This document shows positions 43,801-52,855 of a DNA stretch of 64,000 nt, one piece after another; the first letter of the stretch is position 1, and each line of letters begins with the position of its first letter. The position numbers were made by a program, and so were the translations under genes. This DNA comes from Phalacrocorax aristotelis. Taxonomy: Eukaryota; Chordata; Aves; Suliformes; Phalacrocoracidae. A model generated the notes under the pieces. It saw only the letters and a list, made by a program, of their open reading frames with translations. It was not told where the DNA came from and searched no databases. Where the stretch lies: positions 10,663,638-10,727,637 of the forward strand of contig NC_134283.1 in the NCBI RefSeq assembly GCF_949628215.1, written 5' to 3'.

Positions 43801-46800
43801 ATCCCAACACGTATCTAGACTAGTATTTCAGATGCCTCTGGTATATCTCTAAACAGAACCCTTCCCTAGTGAGGTTCTCAGCTGATGTGAGTGCCACCAC
43901 ACCAGTGGCAGCACCATCGAGTTATATCTGCGGTACGGACAGGTTTTCCCTCAAGCTGCCTTTCTTCATCTTGCTATTTTCTACTAACAGATCATCCTTC
44001 AGGAAGCCATTTCAGTCAGAGGAACATAGGCTTGAAAGGATCTTCTGCAGTTACCCAGTCCCACCCCTGCTGCTGCAAGTAATAATTTTTAACAGAAATT
44101 TACCTATTCCATAACAAGAGCTTTCAATCATTCCAGAATACCTAAGGACAGACCAAATTCCTAATTATTATGGCAATCTTCTTATTTCCAGCTTAAATTT
44201 GTTTACAGCCATTTTATGATAGTTTCTTTTTGTGGCATTTCCATTCCTCTTAAATACCCATGCCTTTCTCTTTACTTGCTTCTTGTATTTGTAGTCAAAA
44301 ATCTCACACCTCTGCCTGCATGTTGTGAGTCTAAGGCACAAAGTTCTCTGTCATCAAAAGTAACTGTTGGGACACTGTATCGTCTGACCAGCCTTTCTCT
44401 ACCCCTATCCCAGTTTCACTACAGAAGTGCAAATTATTGCTGCATATTAAAAAACAAAAAACAAAACCACAGAACCCGCAACCTGCAGCAGTGAAAGCAG
44501 AAGAACCTGATGAGAGAGGCACCAAGCATTTCTAACCAGAAATTTATTGTGCCATGCGGAACAATCACAACTTAAAGCTGTTAAGTCATTGATAACAGTA
44601 CTGAAAAAAAGGAATATTTTTCTTTAATTTCCCAGTAGCTAGTCTTCCTGTTGCATACTGCAGCTAGTATTTCCTTCACCTGCTCAGAATTCATTCCTAG
44701 AATAATTGAAGCAAAGCCCTTTCTAGAATTATGATACTAAAACATGTCACATGGCAAATTTCCTCAAATACTAGCAGGCCCTAAGCATTCCTGCTAACAT
44801 GCAAAAAACGGTATTGTTGTTTAGAACCCTGTTTGTGAATTAACTCCATAGTTTGGGAGGCTACAAGAGATCATTTTGAAAAAAATTCTCTTAACTGATT
44901 ATTATTACTCAACCAGTAATTACTCAGCCAGCTTCACTGTCATTCACTGTATAATAGTTACAGAAATCCAGAGAATAAACACTGCTTATGATCAAGTGGT
45001 TATTAGATATAAAATTAAAGTCAGGCTGAAATGTGTCATATAAAATCTTCATCACAGAATTACTTGTTATATTTAAAACAATTATTTTAATTGTTTAAAG
45101 CTGCACAATTATGTTGGAACTGTATTATGTCAGTTTCAAATGTTATCTGGTGTACCTTGTTGTGAAAACACTGTTTACATTTAATTTCACTTTTCATCTG
45201 GAATATTTATTCATCAAAGAATCACAACTTCCTCAAGATTATCTTGACACATAGTGCAGAATAAAGATCCAGGCTTTTAGTGCTTATTAACACAAACATT
45301 CCTATTGTAGTTGCAGGGAATGGGAAATTCCAGAAATAACTATGAACAGAAAAAAGGCAGAAAAAATTTTCCAGGTTTCCTGTCTTTTCAAGGATTAAGC
45401 TACTTAAGCCTTAGATGTTTCCTTGAACAATACTTTGGCTTACATTTTTTGCTATTTAAAAATATGAAAATAGAAAATATTTGTTATTTGTTCCTGGTTA
45501 CCTAGTCCAAGATCAGGCAGGCACCTTGGAGGTGCATTAACCACACCTCTGGAGCTTAAAAGTCAATTAAGTTAGGAGGTCAGTGTCGCTCTAGAGCTAA
45601 TAAAAGGAGAGAGGTTCCTCCAGAGTACCTTAAGAGGAGTCTCCCCCTTATTTAAATAGCCACATTTCAAACATGTGACAAAACATTCCCAGAAGATACT
45701 CCAGTGATTTTATGGAGCATTGGATCATTCCTTCAGGGCCCTGTCCTGGCTGACACTGCACGCTGTTATCTCTAGGTGTTACATATCTGTAACTTATCCT
45801 CTCACCCGCTGTAATTTGGGATCAGTCGTAGGAAAAAAGTCTCATGTAATATTATCCAGGCCCAGAGACAGATGGATTTTGATTTCATAAACACAATAAA
45901 TAGGAGGACTGAAACTGCATTGGAGGAGGTGCCACTTAACTTCAATTGCTTATTCTTGCACTATCATGCTCCAAATTCCTAGGCCCCAACATTTTCGGGG
46001 GTTTCTTTTTTAATAAAGAAAGATGTTTTGGCTCTTCATTCTAAGTCACTGTTCAAGAATTAAACTAAGTGAATGACTGAGGCAATCAGTAATATGAAAC
46101 GGATTGCTATTAAATGAAAATATTAAACTAACGCTTAATAAATCACTGGCAAAGCATGCAAAAGGGAAGTCAAAATATAGTTAGTAAATGCACCTAGTAT
46201 CTCAAATGGAAACTGTTAGTATCAAAAATAAACCTAGAAAAGTATCCTCTCTCATGATATATGTCACTGTAAGAGCAGTTCTGTCAAAAATTATACATTC
46301 CCTCATGGTAGTTCTATATCACCAAAGAATATATGTATTTTTAGAAAACACACCTCAAAGGAAGCACTAACAGATTTCCAAGCTGCTGTCCTCTAAACCC
46401 AGCTGTTAGTAGATTGCACGATCAGAGATAGCATCACCAGCTGAACTCACATCATCATCAATTGCATCTTTTTTTTTTTCCCTTTGATCCTTTCTTTAGA
46501 GAGTTACAGTATATTTGTAACTTTTCTTTATTAGGTAACAACATCATATAAACATCCTTTGTGTTGTTTTCATTATAGCTTAAACCTCTCAGCACATGTA
46601 TTTTCTATATATAGTGATTCTGTTTACCATTATTAAAAGATGACAGTAGGTCAACAGCAAAATGGAAACAATGCAACAGGAGCAATTTTAGTAGAGTCAT
46701 AACACGTAACAAATGAACAAAGTAAACAAAAAGACATCTTTTTCACGAAGAAGAATTATTCATTCCCCAGATTTGCCTTTTTTTTACTAGCTATTGTTTG

Positions 46801-49800
46801 TATCTCAAAGAATCCTTTAAGTAGAATCATCATCTTTCCCCAGAGGGTAGGTCATAATTTATGAATGACAGCTAGTTAAATAAGCTCTTTTGGGTTTCCT
46901 TAGCAACAAACCTATCCTAATACTTACTGCAATGAGACCTGACAAATTCGTGAGGTTATTCCCCCCACCACCACCATTCTGAGTCAACAAGGTCATCTTG
47001 AGAAGCTGTTTTATTTTTTAAGCAACATTCTTCTCTTTGCAGATAACATTTACATGCAGTAAGATGATGTTAACAGACATCAGCCCTCCTTGCCTTTCCT
47101 AGTATAATTATCCCATAAAAACTCAATAGCATAGTCTACAATGACAATGAAGTTATTCTGACAAGAAACAAGGCCAAAAAAAGAAAATGTATACAACAGC
47201 ATATTTCATGGTCAGTAACCCTTTCCTTCTCATCACTGCCTGTGAGATACACTGAACTTTAGGATAATGTAATTTAAAAAAAAAAAAAATGGATTGAAGT
47301 GAATTCACCACAGGTACTGTAACCAAGGATTTTTTTCAGGGCTAAAAAAGATATGCATGATGTTCATGAGATGCAGTGTAATGAGTTCCTATGGTCCATT
47401 ATTAAGTTATAGTAACATAATACTTTTCAAAAGCATTTGCTTTCTTGTCTAAATGGATTTTCCTGTGACCGCTGTATTGAACTTCAAGCATCAGCTACTT
47501 TTTACATGTACAATAACTTCACAGAACTGAATCTCTCAGTTTTTGCAAAAGACAAGCACATATTTTTGCTTTCCACTTAAGTCATGCAAGCTCCATGCTC
47601 TTGCATTTTCAGTTGCAAAACATTATACATATACACACACACATATATACACACAGGTATATGTAGGTGTCATTCCCTTAGCAGTTACTGAGGTTGCACT
47701 TTTATGATATGGCTAAGAAGTTCTGCCTGTGAGCTGTGGTCTAAGAGCTACCCCACTTCCTCCATCTTGTACTTCTGCTTCCCTTGTGTTGCACTGATGC
47801 CCATCTGACTACGGTGTGAGCTTCCAACTTAGGTAGCTAAATCAGTACCAATCCAGCCCAGAAAAAACACTCAACCCAAAAAAAAAAAAAACCAACCAAA
47901 ACAAACCAACGAAAACTTCCAAAAAACCACACACACAACCTTTTTGCCTGTTTAGCTCCAGATTGGGGATCATGGTTTGGAGGAAGTAGTGCAAGGAATG
48001 CAGTGGGAGTATGCAGCAGGGCAGGGGATGCTGCCTTTCAATGACACAGACATTGGCTCATGTTGAAACCACAGCTGTACACATCACTGAGTTCTACAGC
48101 TGCTACCTTCTCAGATGAGATCAACAGCATTAGTCACCATACTGAAGTGACTTGCATGTAACAGTACAATTTTAATATTACAAATCATCATTACCGATTG
48201 TTAAGGACCCACTGGTTCTTTTTAGTGGTAGTCATAGTGGTAGCCATCATTACAAAGTACCTCTTGGCCCCTCTGGTATCGAGGTCTCCATACTAGCTGA
48301 TGAGAAAGCAGCTCCTTCATTTTATTCTAGTTTGCGCCGTTTGCAAGTAAAAGCTATGTCAAAGGTGTGGACCTCACACTGCAGGACAACTTAACAGTAC
48401 CACTTAGTTTGTGATACACAGCTCACTACAGTAAAATGCAAGAGTCCATTCACCTTTTCTCCTCAAACATGAAGCTTTATTTTAAGACAACAGTACGGAT
48501 TTAGTCTGGTATCACTCACCTCGGCACACTGTAATCAACCGCAAAAAATGGTTGCTATTAAAATGTTTTATGAATAATTGTTTAAATCTTTTGAGGAATT
48601 ATTTTCCAACCACCAACATACATGGACAGTAGGTGCCTGTGAAACTGTGTATTACTTCTTATAATACTTGCTTAGAACCCTCTAATAAAAAAAGATCTGG
48701 TAAATTATAGATGCATAAGTTTACCTGATACGGTCTCTTTGAAAGAGGCACTGTGCTTTCCTGTCTGCAAAATAAAAGTCATCCTCATACTGTTGATAAT
48801 TCATTAGTTATACCACAGGAATACCTCTATAACAGCACTCTGAAAGCATGACCAAATTACTAAGGCTGTTAAACAGAGGGGAGAAAAAAACCTAAACAAA
48901 TAATAAAAAAGAAAACCCCAACCACAAAATGCTCAGAAGCTAGGGAAAAAAATACAAAGTTAAAGTTGCTTGTATGACCTTAATTCACCTCCTTTCTATC
49001 CTCAACAGAAAATGCTAGGAACATTATCTGTAGCCTCCACTACTAGTACCATAGCAATAGCTGTCTGCAATGTCAGCATTGCAAGCAAAGACACGATGCT
49101 TAGAAGAGACTATGGGACACTGAGTATCAAGATCATAAATTGCTAATGAAATACAAGAAGTTATTTAGGAGAAAAAAAAAAAGCTATTTGAATGATTTGT
49201 AGTTGCCTCCTTGGCTATAATGATCTATAGGTACAGTTGTGAAGGTGCCAAAAAGTGACTTAATTGAAAATCTGGCATGTGTTCCTTACTGCCCTATTCA
49301 ATTTTTAAAATGTGAACTTAATTGCCAAAAATGAGAGGCACAACATTATTTACACTGGAGTTTGAAGAAAGAGAGAATTACTTTTTTATCTGTCATAGAT
49401 ATATTAAGAAAAAGTCCCCTAACACTAATGTATTGATACTTGGAATTAAACACTGTCGAGGGTGCCAGAGCAGGGGCACAGGCTGCCCAGAGAGGCTGTG
49501 GAGTCCCTTCCCTGGGGACATTCAAACCCCGTCTGGACGCAGCCCTGTGCCCCCTGCTCTGGGTGTGCCTGCTCAGGCAGGGGGTTGGACAAGGTGATCT
49601 CCAGAGGTCCCTTCCAATCCCTACCGTTCTGTGGTTCTATAAGAAAATGCCAGGTCTTGAATACCATAATATGCTACCCATTTGTCTTGATGCTTCAAAG
49701 TCTCCATCACAAAAGATCATTTTGTAGTTATCCCACCGAGCACTTTAGTTCTACAGAGCTGAGGTACAGTCCATGAAAGATATTAAATTAAATCCAAGGG

Positions 49801-52774
49801 GAAGAAATGCAGATGATCAGACACCAACAGTAAGAAGGTGGTTCATACTGTGCCCATTTCTCCTTTACGTCTGTGGCAGATGTCCCTCGCACTGGGCCCG
49901 GGCCCAGAATCAGGAGACAGAGGAGATTCCTCCCTTTTGTGTCTTTGCAAAAGGATTAAAAAATTTTCCACCTTGAAACTCACATAACTGTGGGCTTTTC
50001 AAAACTGAAACTCTTACTATGGTAACGAGACCCAGTAGGTGCTCTTCATTAGCCTGATTAAGTCAGTCAAAATCTGTGGAAAGATTTTAAATAAATTCAC
50101 TGGGCTTTGGGTCAGCAAAATGTAAATTAAGTAAAGATGCAGCTCATAGTAAGTAATCCTGCAAAGAGTGGCTCTTCCTTTCCCCTTGCTGAGTTCATGA
50201 AGAGTTAAGGACATTAAGTCCTCGATCTCTGACTGAAGCCTAAGATCTTTTAAAAGATTATCAGGTATGCTTGAAAGCTTCAGTGGACTTAATAGGGGCT
50301 GGACTGAAATCTTTTCCATATGCTATACAAAACCAATTTGACCTCCTGTGTGCTGGGACTTCTTTCTGAAGTACATAGCAGCTCTATGCAGGATCTTCAG
50401 AACAGAGTTATGTTTTTAAACACCTTTCTTTCTGATGGGGAAATTGAAATTTTCTAGTCTGAATTTAAAACCATTGTCCTCATGAATATAAATATAAGAT
50501 AAAAGTGAGGTAGAAATAAATACACCTGTGGATATTTGAGTTATTTAGTAACCTAGTACTAAGATTTCAATTTCTTAGTTTTCCCTTCCTCAAAAACCAC
50601 TTCCATCACCCAGACCAGCATCAGTACCATCAAAATCAGCAGGAGTGCTCTGAGGGAAAGATATGAATGAGTGCAGCAGAACCAAGTATTTTTCTAAGGC
50701 AGGGCCTCCATGGTTGATTGCAGTAGATTTGAGCTCACTCTAACCAATGCAAGCTGCTCTGCTGCAAGCCACTTATAATCCACAAGTAGGGTTTATTAGC
50801 TTGGGTTTAGCCTGGCAGTAATGCAATTACAGGGAGCAGAATGACTGCCTGCAGTCTACTGGAAAGACATATGCTAAACATCTTAAGTTTCAGGAAATGT
50901 CCTAGATCTTAATAGTTCTGCAGTTCGTGTGGTTGAGGAAATGGGTTCTTAATTTGTCTGGCTCCAGCAGAACTGTTTTTCAGGTTAACTGAGTAGGCAA
51001 AGGTTTTATACAGGAAACATCCCCTCCTTCAGAATTGGATTTAAAATTATCCTGCAACAGTTCAACAAGGCAGACCCAAACAAAGCAGGTCCAACATTTA
51101 AGATCATGATGTTATGACTCTTCCTCACTTTTGCCTGTAGCCAGTGAGCCAGGAAAACAGGGCCTTCCTTCAGCCCACTAGACCTGGGCTGGTTTGATAG
51201 TAAAAGTAGAGTTAGCTTTAGTTTGTGGACAAGCGGGTGGTGCTAGGATAGCCAGCCAGCAGACCACCCAGATAACAGACCAGATTCACCAGTTCTGGTT
51301 CAGCCTTCCTTGGGGCCATAGTGCAATCTCTGCAGAGCCCTTAGGCTCAGAGGGCTGGGCAGTGCTAGTGCAGCACAGTACAAACACACGGAGACTGCTC
51401 ACGTCCACTCTGTCCATTCCCATCCCCTTCCTGCAATACAGAACATGGGAAAACACAAGCACAAAGACATGCTGATCTATCCAGGGTCATTATTTACCCC
51501 TCATGGGCCTCCCTAGGCTGCGCAGTCCAAGCTTCAATCTAAGGTGCCTGAATGCATTCACACCAGGACAGTACGCACTGAGCCAAGTAGCGGAGTGAGG
51601 AGGTAATAGTTTCCCCTGGTTCTAGCTTGGTGGCACAGACAGAACTACAAAGCCTGGATAGACCTGAGCTGGCTCTTCACAGAAATCCCACAAATTGGTC
51701 TGTCTTGCATTCCTCCTTTTTGGGAAGAACATGACAGGGAGTCTGCCAAGTCTCAGAATGACCAGCATGAGTCTGTCAAGATTATTCATCACAACTCTGC
51801 ACCTCAGCAAGAAATCCTGCTGCCCCTGCCAGCACAGATAGACTACCCACCGCATGTAACTCCTGGCTGAGTACCAGAGACCTGTGAGTCAGGAGGACAG
51901 CATTTGATGTGATACTCTACTTTAGACTCTATACCTTATTTCATAACTAAAACGGCACCACCACTTCCTTTTCCCCAGCCATTTTCTAACTTAGCTACTT
52001 ACAGGTGGCTGAGCGCAGGAATTAACCCCCGCTGTGTTGTACTTACAGCAACTGGTACAACGTGCGCAGCTTTGTGTGAGGCAGCAGTGTTATTCTTCCT
52101 GCTCCTGTGTAACTGGCTGTAAGGAGCTGGGCTTACCCCCAGGCACCTCAGCTGAACCATGCTGCCGCAGATGTTACTTTCATGCAGGAGGATAGGGTCT
52201 GAACTTTCACTGAGACCTCTGGGATTATCTTTACGTATTTGGAGATGTGCTTTTAAGTGTATGCTCTCAAGTGTCTCACATGGCAGGGTAAGCAAGGATG
52301 TGGGCTGAGGAACAAAACACCAGCCGATCCTTTTCTTCTCGCTTTACCTGCCCCTGTTATGCTGAAAATAACGTTCTGTGGCATTTTTCACAGAAATCTA
52401 ATGAAAAATTCTTTTTTTCTTTCAGCTACGATGAATGTGTGGGGCCAGGAGCAACACAAATATATATTCCCACAGATGATCCCCCCCCATATTCTCTTAC
52501 GGACCCTTGTCAAAGAAATGAAATATCTATAAACATTAACCTGGAAGAGGAAGCAGCATCTGGGACTACAGGACAGACTGCAAGTTATGCAGTCAGGCTG
52601 CAGGACTTGCCACAGCCCATTTCATCCATCTCTTTGTCATCTCTTACTCTGGAGGCTGCTCCCCTGTACGAGACAGTGGTGTGTGAACAGAATATCCCCA
52701 TCCCACTTGTTCCCATGGAAGTACTGAAAAATTCTTCCACTGACTATCAGACCCTACTGAACCAAATCAAATGA
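1728..52774 (+). CDS. BEAN1: BEAN1-family transmembrane NEDD4-binding protein (spliced gene, 5' end outside window)
   Basis: Four plus-strand exons (1728-1862, 33058-33267, 35900-36041, 52426-52774) join into one frame of about 278 residues plus the fragment upstream of the window. Order: six-cysteine LDLa-like module (about residues 1-45), N-glycosylation-type stalk, one transmembrane helix, short basic juxtamembrane segment, linker, then a tail with PPRY and PPPY motifs. The tail block [11 protein letters not shown] and the flanking PPPYSLTD are near-identical to what I remember of mammalian BEAN1, and the helix region resembles it too. BEAN1 is known to bind NEDD4 WW domains through PPxY motifs; the same role here is inference. 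The His/Arg-rich run after the helix that I recall in human BEAN1 is absent, so this could be a BEAN1 paralog rather than the ortholog. The signal peptide or first exon must lie before the window. Confidence 0.8.
5959..6183 (-). other. Candidate antisense exon encoding a membrane helix (unproven)
   Basis: On the minus strand a frame follows a good acceptor-like sequence (read on that strand, ccttctttctcag, whose last three bases are 6186-6184). It encodes about 74 residues ending at a stop. The centre is strongly hydrophobic ([20 protein letters not shown]), preceded by acidic residues (CED) and followed by the basic VVYRKFPNK, which fits a type I membrane anchor. I do not recognise the protein, found no matching upstream exon on the minus strand and no clear poly(A) signal. 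Chance hydrophobic frames are common in T-rich DNA, so this is only a candidate. Confidence 0.15.
13357..13477 (-). mobile_element. CR1 LINE 3' tail fragment
   Basis: The sequence beginning aatcacagaatggtaggagt, followed by a segment on gagatcatctcgtccaaccc and cctgagcaggg, is the reverse complement of the typical CR1 3' end. Similarity fades after about 13474. It is heavily 5'-truncated, as most avian CR1 copies are. Confidence 0.85.
16905..17045. repeat. A-rich low-complexity tract
   Basis: A run of about 14 A followed by A/C-rich and AAAAT-rich sequence. The Lys-rich open frame across it is a composition artefact. Confidence 0.7.
18434..18560. repeat. A/C-rich low-complexity tract
   Basis: Almost entirely A and C, with units such as aaacaaac, ccaacc and a short acacac run. 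No T-rich or G-rich strand mixing is present. It gives a Pro/Lys/Thr frame that is not a gene. Confidence 0.85.
18819..18856. repeat. Poly-A tract with C and G interruptions
   Basis: About 38 bases of nearly pure A interrupted by two or three single C or G bases. It could be the tail of an old retroposed copy on the plus strand, but I recognise no such element immediately upstream. Confidence 0.7.
30672..31765 (+). mobile_element. Avian endogenous-retrovirus-type LTR-like element
   Basis: The block starts tgtactgggtttgcgtggca and is G-rich and unlike its AT-rich surroundings. It resembles a dispersed avian LTR family I recognise by its start and by its end region (agctgaggaggggagtaat then gcagctttggtgggca). 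Between about 30960 and 31400 it holds degenerate tandem units with recurring ccatgg, acccac and ggagcag motifs. ATTAAA at 31602-31607 could be the LTR poly(A) signal. I could not find a target-site duplication, so the exact ends are uncertain and the 3' end may be truncated. No viral coding frame is present; the frames over it are composition artefacts. Confidence 0.6.
30960..31400 (+). repeat. Degenerate internal tandem units inside LTR-like element
   Basis: Recurring unit of roughly 40-50 bases built from ccatgg, a (g)acccac or aacccat segment, and (t)ggagcag followed by a tg(a/c)agga-like part. At least six imperfect occurrences are visible (around 31010, 31070, 31140, 31225, 31270 and 31360). 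Confidence 0.55.
33058..33267 (+). CDS. BEAN1: BEAN1-family exon encoding stalk and transmembrane helix
   Basis: The 210-nt exon follows acceptor tgtacag (ends 33057) and precedes donor gtaaga (33268). It is again 1-1 phase. It encodes about 70 residues: a polar stalk with sequons NQS (N in VHLNQSS) and NDT, then a hydrophobic helix ([18 protein letters not shown] and onward through TIIVG), then the basic stop-transfer segment [16 protein letters not shown]. The helix and the motif TIIVGS resemble remembered BEAN1 sequence closely. The topology is type I: LDLa-like module and stalk outside, basic residues and PPxY tail inside. The first codon is completed by the single A left from exon 1728-1862, giving Lys. 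Confidence 0.85.
33268..35899 (+). other. Intron of BEAN1-family gene (2.6 kb)
   Basis: Bounded by donor gtaaga at 33268 and acceptor ttttccag ending at 35899. It is AT-rich and has no gene. The only structure noted is a 45-bp-spaced imperfect direct duplication at 33740-33813. Confidence 0.7.
33740..33813. repeat. Two-copy direct repeat, 29-nt core, 45-bp period
   Basis: The segments 33740-33768 and 33785-33813 both begin aatgtcattaca and end tcatcattaa, with differences only in the middle. The spacer itself also contains tcattaat, so the block may be a decayed tandem array. It lies inside an intron with no sign of function. Confidence 0.75.
35900..36041 (+). CDS. BEAN1: BEAN1-family cytoplasmic linker exon with first PPxY
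   Basis: The 142-nt exon lies between acceptor ttttccag (ends 35899) and donor gtaagc (36042). It starts in phase 1 and ends in phase 2. It encodes about 47 residues of the cytoplasmic tail: a Gly/Ser/aromatic-rich start ([10 protein letters not shown]), an acidic-aromatic part ([11 protein letters not shown]), and the end YPDSPPR. The arginine codon is split with the next exon, where Tyr follows, giving the PPxY motif PPRY across the junction. The YPDSPP stretch matches remembered BEAN1, and the spacing of Tyr, Cys and Pro residues upstream is similar but diverged. Confidence 0.85.
37305..38928 (+). mobile_element. CR1 LINE, 5'-truncated with broken reverse transcriptase
   Basis: About 1.6 kb of a CR1 non-LTR retrotransposon on the plus strand, lying in the sense direction in an intron. 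Three frames (37397-37744, 37741-38382, 38304-38840) carry successive pieces of ORF2: the GDWKK and [13 protein letters not shown] region, the [12 protein letters not shown] region, the SGVPQ and VLGPVLF region, and the C-terminal domain ([14 protein letters not shown]). The endonuclease half is missing through 5' truncation. Frame changes near 37735 and near 38305 look like single-base losses, with more indels near 38580. The catalytic FADD motif reads FAED. The 3' end finishes with aattctatgactctat, typical of CR1 tails. It is a dead copy. Confidence 0.95.
37397..38840 (+). pseudogene. Broken CR1 ORF2 (reverse transcriptase) remnant
   Basis: This is the coding remnant of the CR1 copy. It encoded the reverse transcriptase used for target-primed integration. 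The frame is split in three by indels. The polymerase motif that should carry two adjacent Asp residues has Glu in the first of these places (FAEDTKL). The palm motif with LDFCKAFD is still legible, and the stop after LSNLI is at the usual place for the end of CR1 ORF2. No function is expected. Confidence 0.9.
42007..42011. repeat. 5-bp target-site duplication, left copy (GAAAT)
   Basis: Identical to 42623-42627 on the other side of the solo LTR. Confidence 0.8.
42012..42622 (+). mobile_element. Solo LTR of an avian endogenous retrovirus (ERVL-like)
   Basis: A 611-bp block starting agtcatggtttcagctggga and ending gctgaaccacgaca. The ends form a short imperfect inverted repeat (gtcatggttt versus aaccacgac). 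An exact 5-bp duplication GAAAT flanks it at 42007-42011 and 42623-42627. A 5-bp duplication is typical of ERVL-class elements. Inside are a G-rich U3-like part, a T-rich and ATT/ATC-repeat stretch (42400-42490), ATTAAA at 42492-42497, and a G-run near 42560. No internal viral genes remain, so this is the product of LTR-LTR recombination. The orientation is inferred from the ATTAAA position near the 3' part. Confidence 0.85.
42623..42627. repeat. 5-bp target-site duplication, right copy (GAAAT)
   Basis: Identical to 42007-42011; marks the right end of the LTR insertion. Confidence 0.8.
44015..44420 (-). mobile_element. Old, diverged CR1 fragment
   Basis: The stretch with cttgaaaggatcttctgcag, cccagtcccacccctgctgc, tttccagcttaaatttgttt and taaatacccatgcctttctc follows the order of a CR1 3' half read in reverse. 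Divergence is much greater than in the other CR1 copies here. The boundaries are approximate. Confidence 0.5.
47622..47667. repeat. CA/TA microsatellite
   Basis: Alternating purine-pyrimidine run mixing (TA) and (CA) units, for example cacacacacatatatacaca. Confidence 0.75.
47879..47938. repeat. Poly-A and A/C-rich tract
   Basis: A run of about 14 A followed by ccaaccaaaacaaaccaacg-type sequence and acacacac. Confidence 0.75.
49455..49640 (+). mobile_element. CR1 LINE 3' tail fragment
   Basis: The sequence has caggctgcccagagaggctg, then tggacgcagccctgtgcccc, gggttggacaaggtgatctc and ccttccaatccctaccgttc. This is the typical CR1 C-terminal and 3'-UTR segment on the plus strand. It is 5'-truncated to under 200 bp and ends in ttctgtggttctata. 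Confidence 0.9.
52426..52774 (+). CDS. BEAN1: BEAN1-family last exon, PPPY tail and stop
   Basis: The exon begins after tttctttcag (ends 52425). Its first base completes the split Arg codon, and the frame runs to TGA at 52772-52774, giving 115 residues. It opens with [11 protein letters not shown], then the PPxY core [10 protein letters not shown], the strongest family signature in the window. A Gln/Thr/Ser-rich region follows, then a conserved-looking block around APLYETV and the end TLLNQIK. PPxY motifs bind WW domains of NEDD4-family ligases (known for BEAN1). At the site where I recall human BEAN1 having a further LPPY, this protein reads APLY, so that third motif is lost or was never present. 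AATAAA overlaps the stop codon. Confidence 0.9.
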
Positions 52775-52779
52775 ATAAA
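52774..52779 (+). terminator. AATAAA overlapping the stop codon
   Basis: The last base of the TGA stop is the first base of a canonical poly(A) signal. Use of this signal would give a 3' UTR of only some tens of bases. Actual use is unknown. Confidence 0.4.
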
Positions 52780-52840
52780 AGTGGCTCTGTCCTTCAATTC
52801 TTCTGAAGAACCCAGACCAACAAAAACATTTAAATGGAAG

Positions 52841-52846
52841 AATAAA
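52841..52846 (+). terminator. Second AATAAA in BEAN1-family 3' UTR
   Basis: A canonical hexamer 67 bases after the stop, followed by T-rich sequence (52858-52915). This is a more ordinary poly(A) signal than the one overlapping the stop. Longer 3' UTRs ending farther downstream cannot be excluded. Confidence 0.45.
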
Positions 52847-52855
52847 ACCTCTGAA

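Larger units (their letters stand above)
36042..52425 (+). other. Intron of BEAN1-family gene (16 kb)
   Basis: Runs from donor gtaagc at 36042 to acceptor tttctttcag ending at 52425. It holds most of the mobile DNA of the window: a CR1 fragment with reverse-transcriptase remnants, a solo LTR, an old minus-strand CR1 piece and a short CR1 tail, plus CA/TA microsatellites near 47.6 kb and an A/C-rich tract near 47.9 kb. I found no additional exon. Confidence 0.7.

Noticed and set aside
52298..52425. Upstream extension of the last BEAN1-family exon frame
   Set aside because: It covers the intron end and polypyrimidine tract; the family sequence begins precisely at the acceptor and the codon is split with the previous exon.
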